A DNA stretch of 64,000 bases from positions 25,410,213-25,474,212 of the forward strand of contig OZ234493.1 of assembly GCA_965153455.1 (NCBI GenBank). The letters are read 5' to 3'. Position 1 is the first letter of the stretch, and the number at the start of each line of letters is the position of its first letter. This stretch comes from Sphagnum compactum. Taxonomy: Eukaryota > Bryophyta > Sphagnopsida > Sphagnales. The notes below the pieces were generated by a model. The model saw only the letters and a program-made list of their open reading frames with translations, did not search any database and was not told where the DNA came from. The translations under genes and the position numbers were made by a program. This document shows, piece by piece, positions 26,626 through 37,349 of the stretch.

Positions 26626-27061
26626 TATGAATTCATCATTTTGTATTACATTATATATTCAGTCGCAATAATAAATTTGGAATGTGAATCAATATAATTT
26701 TTTTCATTTTGTGACGTTCTAGTTAGACGACTAGTCCATATTTTTCAACTTCAAAAGTCCATTACTATTAACAAACTAAGTTTTTATCAATAAATAATCA
26801 CACATTTCTTTTCATAATGAAGTTGTTAGTTTAGATCTAAGTCCCAATCAATAGATATAATGATATATTAATCACCACAAGCATTTGAATAAAAAGTACC
26901 CAAGGAAAAAACATTGTTTCATCACAAAAGTGAACCATCGTAGCTTACATTTACCCATTAACCTCCTCGATCATCAAAAGCTCAAAATTGCAAGACAATC
27001 GGAATTGATCCAACGCAATAACATTCATCATTGTTTTAAACAACAATCTATTATCACTTGC

Positions 27062-27790
27062 CCAATATCCAAAATTAACCATTAACTTTAAGTCATTAAG
27101 TTTAGCCATTATATTTAGCCATTAACTTTAAATCATTAGGTTTAGCCAAAGTCACTAGGTTTAAGCATTACTTTAAGTCATGTAGGTTTAACCATTATGT
27201 TTAATTATTATTTTAAGTCACTAAATTTAACCATTATGTTTAACTATTATGTTTAGCCATTATTTTAAGTCACTAGGTTTAACCATTTATGTTTAGCCAT
27301 TACTTTAAGTCATTAAGTTTAACCATTATTTTAAGTCACTAGGTTTAACCATTATGTTTAGCCATTACTAAAGTCATTAGGTTTAACTATTATTTTAAAT
27401 CACTAGGTTTAACCATTTATGTTTAGCCATTATTTTAAGTCATTAGGTTTAGCCATTATTTTAAGTCACTAGGTTTAACCATTATGTTTAGCCGTTACTT
27501 TAAGTCATTAGGTTTAGCCATTAACTTTAATCCATTAGGTTTAGCCATTATGTTTAACCATTAACTTTAAGCCATTAGGTTTAACCATTAACTTTAAATC
27601 ATTATGTTTAGCCAAAATCATTAGGTTTAACCATTACTTTAAGTCTGTAAGTTTAGCCACTAAGTTTAACCATTATTTTAAGTAGTAAGTTTAGCCATTA
27701 TTTTAAATCACTAAATTTAGCCATTATTTTAAATCATTAAGTTTAGACATTAAGTTTAGCCATTAGTTATCACCTAGGTTTTGCCATTAT
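27062..27790 (+). repeat. Satellite-like tandem array with TTTAGCCATTA core
   Basis: About 730 bp made of short alternating modules: 'aagtcattaggtttagccattatgtttaaccattactttaagtca' variants, with TTTAGCC/TTTAACC and 'attaggtt' repeated dozens of times. Unit lengths vary around 17-25 bp. 'AGGTTTAG' recalls the plant telomere repeat TTTAGGG, so origin from a degenerate telomere tract is possible but not shown. Confidence 0.8.
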
Positions 27791-27837
27791 GTTTAATGAC
27801 ATGAAACAAACATATGAAATAAAAAAGTTGATACAAG

Positions 27838-27905
27838 TTGAACACCTTTAATGGTGTAGTCCATTAATAAGGACTTGGTTTATCATAGTAAAGGTTTAAG
27901 GTTCA
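27838..27905 (+). mobile_element. tRNA-like SINE remnant (A and B box)
   Basis: After an A-box-like 'aatggtgtagtcc' comes a stem-like middle and the B-box-like GGTTCAATTCC at about 27890. The same 11-mer occurs in a better-preserved tRNA-like segment at 32370. No poly(A)/poly(T) tail or target duplication was identified. Confidence 0.3.
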
Positions 27906-29836
27906 ATTCCTTATACTTACAACCTATGTGCATGCTTAGAGGGCTAGGGTAGGTAGGTTAGATTAAAGTAGCTTGGTGAAGTTAGGTTAGGTTAAGTTGG
28001 CTAGGTTAAGCTAGGCTAGCACCTACTTATCTAATGTCTTTTTTCAACCTATTTAGACCTATTTACTACCTACATATCTACCTATTAATTTTTTAAATAA
28101 TAATTTAAAAATGATTTTAATTTAAGTACAAAATTGACCTAGTCAAATGGTCCACTATCAAATAGTTAATCATTTTGTCAGTCACTTTTGGATCCTTTTT
28201 GACCAATTTTTTTAGTAAAAAAGACCATGATTTGTAGTAATGCTATAAGATATGCTTCTTGGACTTGGCAAAATCTACATTATGTCAATCAATGTTGTGC
28301 TTTGGTTTGTTTTAGTCTAGTATTTATTGATTAAACTTTGATTTATGTTGATGGATTTGATTTGTTTATAATGAGAATGTCAACTTGGAAGGCTTGGAAG
28401 GCATATTGGAGGTGAAAAACCTACTAATTACAAATGTTTGTGTTGATTTTTTGATTTAATGGATATGTTTTTTTCTAATGGCATTATATTGTTCTGTGTG
28501 ACTATTCCAAATCACCCACATTTGCTTTCCATTAGAAGATTAGGATGGTTGTAATGTGATCATATCAAAGTTTAAAGGTAGGCCTTTGATGTTCTATTTT
28601 TACCTTATAGATGAAAGTTGAGGTTCCATAACACAAGTGTAATATCTAACATTATCCAAAGTCATCATTTCTTGGGCTTGTAGGGTTCATGAACATCATC
28701 TTATACATCTCTCTTTTATATGTATTGTGCACATCTTCAAGTGTGATGTTTTACAATAATATTACCAAGAATTGATGAGGTACTATTACATTTTCATTTA
28801 CCTGGATGTTTGAATTCACTTCCTTTGTCTTCTTATAAACTTGAGTTTCATTTCAACTACTGGATGTGATTGTTTACATGCAACTATGGTTACCTCTTGT
28901 GGAACCAAACAAAAAATGCAAACATTTTCATTTCATGATTTTTATGAATAGTTTAAAAAAATTAAACTATTAGTGTAAATGGTGATATTTTTGAATCTCA
29001 TAAAATATTTAGTGTAATTTCTTGGTGCCATTTGAGCATATTTACAAAGTTCATGCAATTTATGTGCATATTTTGTTTGTTGGTTACTTTGATAAAAAAA
29101 AACGATGCAAAATTACTTTAAAAGTTTTTCTTGGTTATTGTTTAAACAAAAATAATGGTACAAGTGTGGGTAGGGTGTAGGGTTTTTGTTGTGCAATGGC
29201 TGAATGAAAGCAAGGAAAGTTCCACTTTGTTAATATTATTGAATGTGTGGGCAAAATTGATTCCAACTTCTTCGATTTGACAACATCAAATATTGATGGC
29301 AATAGTTCAAATGTAAAATCAGTTAATAATGTGACAACTAGTAATGTGACAACAATAGAATTTGTATAACTTGTAGCTATAAAAATTCAAGTTACATTAT
29401 AGAAACCTCATAATTATTCATCCATTTGTTGAGGTTTTTTTGTTATTAATGACAATTGTTAAGGACACAAAAAACCATGAAAATAAAGGTTAAAAGAAAT
29501 GTCTAAGTCTAACTTCCAAACAAGGAACAAGACAAAATTATGTGATTCTTAAACAAAAACACAATAACTAAGAACAAGAACATGAAATGTGTAAAACAAA
29601 CGTGAAAACGAATTTTTATTTTGCTAACATATGTAAACATGAAACATGAAAACAACATGACAAGGCTATGGTGCAAGATCATGCTTAAGACTAATGTTGA
29701 AGAAATTGAAAGAAATGAAGGGTCTTACTCCTATTTATACCCCTTTGGGGACCTAGTTCAAGGAAGCTTCCAAGGAGGTTTCTATGTGTGCATCAAGTAA
29801 GGAAGCTTCTTGAGAACCTTCCTCATTAGGAACCGA
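27906..29836. other. AT-rich intergenic DNA, no gene seen
   Basis: Begins with 'ctaggttaggttaggtt'-type short repeats near 27945-28015. After that there are no recognised coding or RNA features. Confidence 0.4.
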
Positions 29837-30073
29837 TTATGAATTAATTAAAATTTACTTAAAATTTAATTTGAATTTAACTAAAAGTCTAAAAGTTAGC
29901 CAAACGTAATTATGACTTAACTAAGAATTAATTAAAACTTAACTAAAATTTAACTATGAGTTAAATAGAACTTAACTGTGATTTAACTACGAGTTAATTA
30001 AAAGTTCACTAGGAATTAATTAAGACTTAATTGGGACTTAGCTGAAAATGAATTAAAACTTAACTAAGAGTTA
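29837..30073. repeat. Degenerate about 20 bp tandem repeat (TTAACTA-rich)
   Basis: The phrases 'aattaattaaaacttaac', 'gacttaactaagaatt' and 'gagttaattaaaagtt' recur about ten times with substitutions. It lies just upstream of the second hAT relic. Confidence 0.65.
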
Positions 30074-30289
30074 TGGATGAACATTATGAATTCCATCTAT
30101 TGAAAGATGGTGTCTAATGTTCGCATTTGTCACAATAACCTCTTTATTCACATTGTGAACCCACATATGTTGATATGTATCTATTTACAAGTCTAAACAA
30201 ATGAAAATTTTTGATTGTGCATAGGTTTAGTTAGGTCACATTTGATAAAAATAAGAAGGTTGGAGTTACTAACAGTGTAATCAAAGATT

Positions 30290-32022
30290 TTTTTGGGATC
30301 TCAAATCTTTATAAACATTGTGATGAATCACAACATAAATTTCTTGGTGTTGTATATTTATAAGGGCTATAAGGTTTTTTCCACGTGTGAGAACATATTA
30401 GTTATGAAGGTTAGTTGTACACTAGTGCCTTCATGTTTTGTTTCCATCATGTTCACAACTTATGGAAAAAGTGTTTTTTGTTATGGTCACCAAGTGTATG
30501 GAAATGCATGTTTTTCCAAAATTTACAAGTGCAAGAGGTGGTGGATGACACATTCATTTTGGTTATCAATCATCTCATTGAAATTTGGGAGCATATGCAT
30601 GTTATTATTGAGTTATTGAAGGTAAATGAAACAATTAGCCTTTGCATGGCACAACAATCGCAATCATTGGTTGAGAAATTTTGTTTAATTCATTGAATTT
30701 TTGCTTTTGTAAAAGATGAAGATTACAACTTGGCTTCCATGGTTGTAACATTGTTGATCATGAGTTGATGAACATTTCACGAGTTTATGAAGGTACTTGT
30801 TTTGACCATGTTTAAAGCATGTTAATATGCTATGAACGATGACAAAATTTCTATGGATTTGAGGTAAGTGAATATGAAAGATGCCCTAATAGGTTTACGA
30901 AAAATAATTATTTAAACAAAAAAATCCAGGATGGGGAGGTAATAATGGGAAAAAACATGTTTTGAAAGTGGGTTACCACCTTGGAAACTAAAGACACATG
31001 TCAAAAGGTTTGCAAGCAAAGTCATTATGTTTAAAATATGTTTTGAGTTCAAAAAAATCATCCTTCTATGTTATGGCAAGTAAAAAACAATGACATTGTA
31101 AGAATGAATTCCTAAGGCCCAAGTCTAGGTTGTTGTAAAGGCAATTACTTCATGCAATCCAGATGGCACTTGCTTTTGCTAGATGCTTTGAACTATTAAC
31201 ATTTCACTCAATATGGAAACTAAGGTAGTTGGACTTAATGATGGGTTTGAAATTCTTGGCAAATTTGATTTGGAGCTTTTCATCTTGTTAAATAACATGT
31301 GGTGGGAAGTCATTAAGGTGATGTTATTAAATAACACGTGGGGGGAAGTCATTAAGGTGATTAGACCTTTCCTTTAAAAAAAAAACAAATTGACCCACAA
31401 AATGGTCATAACATGCTTGTCATCATGTCAAATCCCCATTTCAAATATCTATGGGTTGTGGAGAATTACATGGGGTTTTGGGAAGCAATTTGTCTTGCTT
31501 CTAAATATATGCAAAAGTAGTGATCCCATTCCTTATGATTTGCTTTGATCAACTCAATCTTATTTCCCAAGCATGTGGAACAATTGCTAATGCATCTAAT
31601 TCATAGTTTGAAAAAAATATGTTTGGTCTCAGAGCATGTATAGAGGAGTCCTCTTGTGCTTTTGTTATTAGATTATTTTTTAAAATTTTGGAGGTTACCT
31701 ATCCTCCCATTTGCATGTGTAAATCCTCTTTCTTGGTGGCAGTCCCATGAAAATCAGTTTCAAAATGTTGGTTTTTTGGTCATACAAATCCTTGAAATTC
31801 TAGGGTCTCAAATCAAGACTTAATGTGGTTTTAACCTTGTTGGTGTGTTGATAGCCTTTGTAGCATTATTGCTTCCAAGTGGAGAATCTAGACCAGATAA
31901 TTACACATTTATTGTTGCTCTTGAAGATTATATGAAAACAAAATATTCTCTAGTTGAAGAGAATTATGATTTGATTAAAGAAGTTGGTTTTTTTGAACAA
32001 TTACAAGTTGATGTAGATTAGG
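30290..32022 (+). pseudogene. hAT-superfamily transposase relic (copy 2, different subfamily)
   Basis: A heavily decayed hAT transposase on the plus strand. Recognisable blocks across shifting frames: 30540-30760 ('INHLIEIWEHMHVIIELLKV', then 'FAFVKDED'), which matches the 'GLFEV...FVKDE' block of hAT transposases; 31200-31360 ('LELFILLNNMWWEVIK' type); about 31410-31480 ('HFKYLWVVEN'); and the dimerisation domain at about 31730-31930 (FPNVGFL-like and 'QVENLDQIIT'). Stops and frame changes occur throughout. Internal phrases differ from copy 1, so the two are separate subfamilies, not a recent pair. Confidence 0.7.
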
Positions 32023-32309
32023 TAAGTCACGTAACTAACCATGTTTACAATTTTTTGTTTTTTCCTTTCTTGCCAATACTTTTAAATTCCAAGTTGTTTT
32101 TTATTTTGTTTACATCACTGCAATTGATTTCAATTATTGTGATGTTATGAGACTTATAGTTTATGTATATATTGACTTATGGACCTCACACCTCATTGAC
32201 AACACGTATGTTGTTGAGTAAGCCGCGCTAAGTTTTTTATATTTTTTTTGGGCTTTTAGATTTTGGTTGTTGGGGTTGGTTGTTGGGTGTTTTTTTTCCC
32301 CAGAAATTA

Positions 32310-32392
32310 GTTTCACTTGCTTTTGCAATTGTGTTGCAATGGCTAGAGTTCTTGTTTCAAGAATTGGGGTTCAATTCCCCACACAAGCTACT
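32310..32392 (+). mobile_element. tRNA-like segment, probable SINE head
   Basis: Contains an A-box-like 'tggctagagttctt', an anticodon-arm-like hairpin with stem TCTTG/CAAGA around a TTT loop, and a T-arm-like ggggTTCAATTcccc at about 32366-32380. The acceptor stem and D arm do not close properly, so a functional tRNA gene is unlikely. A tRNA-derived SINE fragment fits better. Confidence 0.4.
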
Positions 32393-32659
32393 TGACTTTG
32401 TAGGATGTTCATGTTTTTTTATTGCATTTATGAATTACTATGGAATTAAAAAAAATGATAGACAACTCAAATTTGAAATTTGGCAATGCATATATATATG
32501 CTCTATACATATCCATAGTTTATTAACATTAAAAAATTGCCTCATTCATAACTGACAAAAGAGAAAAAAAAAAGGAAAAAAAAGGGTTAAATACATAACC
32601 ATCTTTACAACTAAATTTCCTTGAATAAGAATTAAAAAAAGACATATCTATGTTTTAAT

Positions 32660-32882
32660 TTTTAAAATTGCTATATATGTTGATCTCCGGAGGTTGGTCC
32701 TAAAAGTAGATAACCGGACAACACTGGGTTCCTACCACCTACCTACCAAGTGAATCCACAACAAGAAGACCCAACCAACCAACCAAACAACCAACCAATT
32801 CTGATACCCAAGTGAGGAGAGTTGTGGGTTGTTGGGTTCCTCCATTCTCTTGACAGTTGAGAAGTTGGGTTGCTAGGCTATC
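32660..32882 (+). promoter_or_regulatory. Promoter and 5' leader of the SLP1-type phosphatase gene
   Basis: A TATA-like 'ctatatatg' at 32671-32679 lies 210 bp before the start codon at 32883. Downstream is a leader with (CCAA)n at about 32770-32800. Assignment is by position and motif only. Confidence 0.4.
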
Positions 32883-35800
32883 ATGAACATGGCTGTTGCT
32901 TTGCATCCACGAGCTTCCTCATCACTCTTCCCTTCCATTTCTCCTCTCCACTATCACCATCCCACCATCTCTTTGCCTCCCCCTGCTGCTGCAGCTGCTG
33001 CTTCTTCTTCTTCTGCTGCTTTCCTCCATTCTTCTTCTTCTTCTTTTTATTCTTCTTGTTGTTGTTTTTCTTCTTCGTCTTGTTGTTGTCGTGACGGATT
33101 TCGGCAGCAGTTTAGGGTTCACGCCTCAGCCAGTATTAGTGGTCGTAGTAGTAGTAGTAGTAGTAGTAGTAGCAGCGCTGGGCGTGTTGTCGTTGCAGCA
33201 TCCGCGACTTGTTTTTGCAGGTGTTTGTGGGGAAGGCCTCTTCCTAGGGGTTTGGTCGTCGGTGGATTGAGCAATTTTGCGCTTGATGCTGCGGTAAAGC
33301 CAATTTTGTATGAGAATGGAGAGGAGGTGCAGCAGCCGCAGCAGCCTCCGACTATTGTCTCGGCTCCCGATCGAAGAATTGTCGCCAGTAAGTGTTGTTG
33401 TTTGTAAACACATCTGTCTGTCTGTCTGTCTGTGTTTCAAACTTCTTCTTTGTAAATTTGTTTAATAAATAATTGTATTGGGTTGGATGTTCTAAGGGGG
33501 AGTACATGTGTGAGTGTATGTGTGAGAGAAGAACAGGAAGCAACGGCTTGCATGTGTGTGTGTGTGTGGAAAGCCATAGTGGGTGATGAAAGATTGAGGG
33601 TTTTAGGGGAATGAATGATGCAGTTGGTGATTTACACGGGGATTTTGAGAGAACGCTTTGGGCTCTACAATTAGCTGGAGTCCTGAGCAAAGATGGACTG
33701 TATCGCTGGATTGGTGGAACCACGGTAACAAACAAATAAACTGGCTGGTCAAAAGCTTTTTCCAGTTCAACAAAGCTGAAGAAGCAAAGATTAGGGTTGT
33801 GGAGCAGTCCAAATTCACCAACTACTTCTGCTGCTGCTGCTGCTGCATTGATCTCATAGACCCTAATGACTTGTGCTGCTGCATTGAGCTCAAACCCATT
33901 GCTGGCTGGCAGTGTCTACGTTGATTTGAAACATTGCTGCTGGTGAGGGTGCAGGTATTGGTGCAAGTAGGTGATGTACTTGATAGAGGGGAGGATGAGA
34001 TTGCAATATTATCACTGCTGGCATGGTTGGGCAAGCAAGCACGTAGCAATGGCGGCAGTGTCTTTCAGGTTCAGTCTTTTTACCGTCTCTGTTGCTCTGT
34101 TTCTGGGACATCAGACCACATCAGTATAGCATATACATGAACAGAATCTCTGGGCTCTTGTTTGTCTGCAGAGCACCAACAGGAAAGAATTGGTTTACAG
34201 GAAAAGAATTATCTGAAAGGCTACAGGTCTCAATTGGAGCTTGCCAACATTCACAAAGAAATGAACCACTGATGTGCAATTCAATTCATTAAGTTCTGGT
34301 CATTTGAGTAATTCTGAGAAAGATAAAAAAGTGCAGCCAAATTGTGATGAGGTTTGATGGAAACTTTTTGTTTTGTGTCTGCATCTACATGTTTCATTTG
34401 GGGGTGCCCAGATCAATGGAAACCATGAAACCATGAATGTAGCTGGTGATTTCCGCAATGTTACACCAGGTGGATTCAAAGAAGCTGAAGCATTTGCAGA
34501 TTGTTGTGAGGAGGATTATGGTGGAAACTGGGAGGCAGCATTTGGTGAGTGGTATGCAACCTCACAAGAAAAGAAGGCTGATCAAGGATTCAGCTTTGGC
34601 AATTGGCTCCCTATCTTCAATTATCTTAGGGTACTCCCGTCTTGTTCATCTGTCTCAATGTACTCACTCTTCTTTTCCTGTTCTTTCATTTTTCAGCATT
34701 GCTTTCACAAAAGGCACTATAGAGCTGATCCCTGCATCAGTGTAGAGCATGGTTCCTTCATTCTTTCATACACCTCTGCCTATGAAGAATGTTTTTGGGA
34801 CCAATTTCCTGCCTCTGGTATGGTCATAAGACACAGAATTTTGTGGCATCTCATATGTTCTACAAACAGCTAAAATTGAGCAATCAAACTTCACTCCAAG
34901 GCAATTATCTATAATCCATACTGGCAACAAAACCAGTACCTGTATACAATAATCTCATTTACTTAGCTAAACTCATCACGAGCAGAATGAGAGCCATGTC
35001 AAGGGATGTTCAATTGAACGGTAGAGTTGGACTGTGGGAGGTTTGTGACAGCTGCAGAAGGGAATAGCTGCCAGGTCATTGCTCTTCGAGGCAGGAGGGC
35101 CAATGGCAAAGCAGCTGGCTCGTCATGGGGTGGCACTTAAGGTGAATGACTGGCTGTTTGCCCATGGAGGGATCATGCCTCACCATGGTGAGATCATTTA
35201 CCTGGGTCCCTCTGACATCCATTTCCCTTCAATTATACTGAGGGATCCTGGGTGTTCACTCCTGGAGTTTGTTAGCTCATTCATAACTGCACTTGAACAG
35301 CATGAAAAGAGAAAAATGGAGAAGTGAGTAGACTAAACAACGGAGTTTTGAAATTCTGTGCTTGAAGGATTAGTTAATGTGCACCTTCTTTTGGGGCTTG
35401 TTTTCTTGTTCATTGTTCCTGTGCATGTGAAAGTTGTGCCTCCTTAACATAGTTGAATAGTGCACACACACTGGCACTTAACCTGTGGGTAGGTCTGTTT
35501 GCTTCTTCTTGTGAAAGTGGAGTATGGATTGGAGAGGATGAACCGTGAAGTAAGCCTCTGGATGAAGAATGCTAACAATCGCTGGGGCCAGCCTGCCCAA
35601 ATTCCCTTCTTTGCTATCAAAGGGTATGACAGTGTAGTCTGGAGTAGGCTTTACTCACATGAAAGATATGAGAGTCCTGAGGAAAAGATTCAGGTTACTC
35701 ACTTTCACCTCTGGCAACCTGTTCTGTATAGCATGTCCAATTGTTCAAACTTTCTTTTCGTGATATGCTTTGCATTGAATTTTGAATTGCTCAATTTCCT

Positions 35801-37189
35801 GTTGGCACCCCTTTGTATCACTATGTGGTCTTTAGGAAATGCCAGTCTTTGACATTTAATGACTTGGTGGACTGGGGGAAGGATGTACTGCAGCCCTGTG
35901 CAATATTGTCAGCAGCATTGGTGGCTGCAAAGGCCCGGGGCCTTGTGGTGGGCCACACCCCTCAAACAATCGGTGCTAACTGGTAAGCTGTGCCTCTCGT
36001 GGACCTTATTTCTTTGGAGCTGAAACTAAACCATTGAGCAGGAATTGTAGTCTTGAAGTGTGTGAATGAAAATGGTTTTGATCAAATGGAATCATTTACT
36101 GGTAGTCAGTGCCGCTTTGCCTAATGTGGCCTCTTTGTCTGAGGATGTGGGCGAAAGAGAAGTGGCCAATAAGGGTCTGATGTGATGTGGTCTGCAGCAA
36201 GTGTGATGGACGAGTTTGGCGAATAGATGTGGGCATGTCTAGTGGAGTTTTGCATGCTTTGCCTGAGGTGTGGTCTTCTAACCCCTATCCTCAAATCTGT
36301 TAACTGAAGATGAATGTGTTGTCACAGACACTATATCTCTTTCCCCCAGAAGGTACACATTGTTTCTCTTGTTTCTTATTTCTTGTGGTTTAGTCTCTTT
36401 CCTTCACATCTTTGTGTAACTGGCTTCCATTTCCAAATAAGTGGATAGGACATCTATCCTCGAGTTTCTCTTGTCTCTTGTGGTTTAGTTTCTCTTTCCT
36501 TCAAGTGTTTGTATAATTGGCTTTCATTTCCAAATAAACAGATAAGACAGGCCCAAACAGGTGCCTGTCTCTGCTATTTCTCTTAAGCTGTAGCCAACAT
36601 CATGATTATATCTCCCTGTTGGTTCTGGAAATGCGACAGAGACCCAGGACACAGATCTTATATAATGGTTTGCCCAAAATTTTGGGTGGATTGTTATATA
36701 CTTTTCTACATCCATTGCTGGGAGCTAATGAAGTCACTAGGTAGGTAGTCATGGCAGTTCATCACTTTCATTCATGATGAAGACATGGTTTGACATTTTG
36801 TGAGGCACTCGCATAAGGTTATGACTGTGCTCATTATTGCATTACCATCAACCTATTGAAGTGGAGCTTCTTTGCGATTGCAACCTATGACCTATCTCAT
36901 ACATACCCCACTCTGAAAAACTCATTTTTTCCACTGCTTATCTTGAAATTGAACACATCTTTCACTCCCCACCTGTTTGTTGCTAATGGGATACATCCAG
37001 TAAACCCCTCAGCATGGGAAACATCATCTCCTTTACTTATGGATTGATCAAGTGAATGTGGGATTGTCACAACAGGTTCTAGAAATCACAGACACCAAAG
37101 TGAGGGTTCTGAGAATGGCCGAAGAGTTTCTCCGGGAAGATGATGCCACAGTAGATGGATGGCATAACAGCCTAGATCAGCAGAAGTAG
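32883..37189 (+). CDS. SLP1: Shewanella-like protein phosphatase (SLP1 type), plastid-targeted
   Basis: Exons: 32883-33387, 33624-33724, 33955-34068, 34412-34630, 35058-35187, 35518-35693, 35894-35982, 36198-36267, 37076-37189. They join in phase to 505 aa. This is a PPP-family Ser/Thr phosphatase of the bacterial-like SLP branch. Catalytic metal-binding motifs are all present: IGDLHGD (exon 2), GDVLDRGEDE (exon 3), NGNHE (exon 4), with later conserved blocks 'LARHGVALKVNDWLFAHGG', 'YGLERMNREVS', 'GYDSVVWSRLY', 'VVGHTPQ' and 'WRIDVGMSSGVL'. The first about 130 residues are Ser/Ala/Cys-rich with few acidic residues, as expected of a chloroplast transit peptide; Arabidopsis SLP1 is chloroplastic. 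The leader carries long Ser runs from microsatellites. The last intron (808 bp) is the longest. The gene appears intact. Confidence 0.92.
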
Positions 37190-37349
37190 TTTGACAATTA
37201 AAACTTCATAGTTATTACCTCTTAGATTTCATGCTGGTCGAGAAATGCTATAGATGTGGTAGTAGTTTGCTTGCATGGAGGCTGACTTCATTCGCCTTGA
37301 GGCTTGATCTGAGTTGTGGCCACCTACGATTTGTGTGGCAGCATTTCAG

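Noticed and set aside
27062-27790. CRISPR-like array
   Set aside because: Repeats are contiguous and degenerate with no unique spacers, and the window is eukaryotic.
32310-32392. Functional tRNA gene
   Set aside because: The acceptor stem and D arm do not pair; only the T arm and a short anticodon-like hairpin are present.
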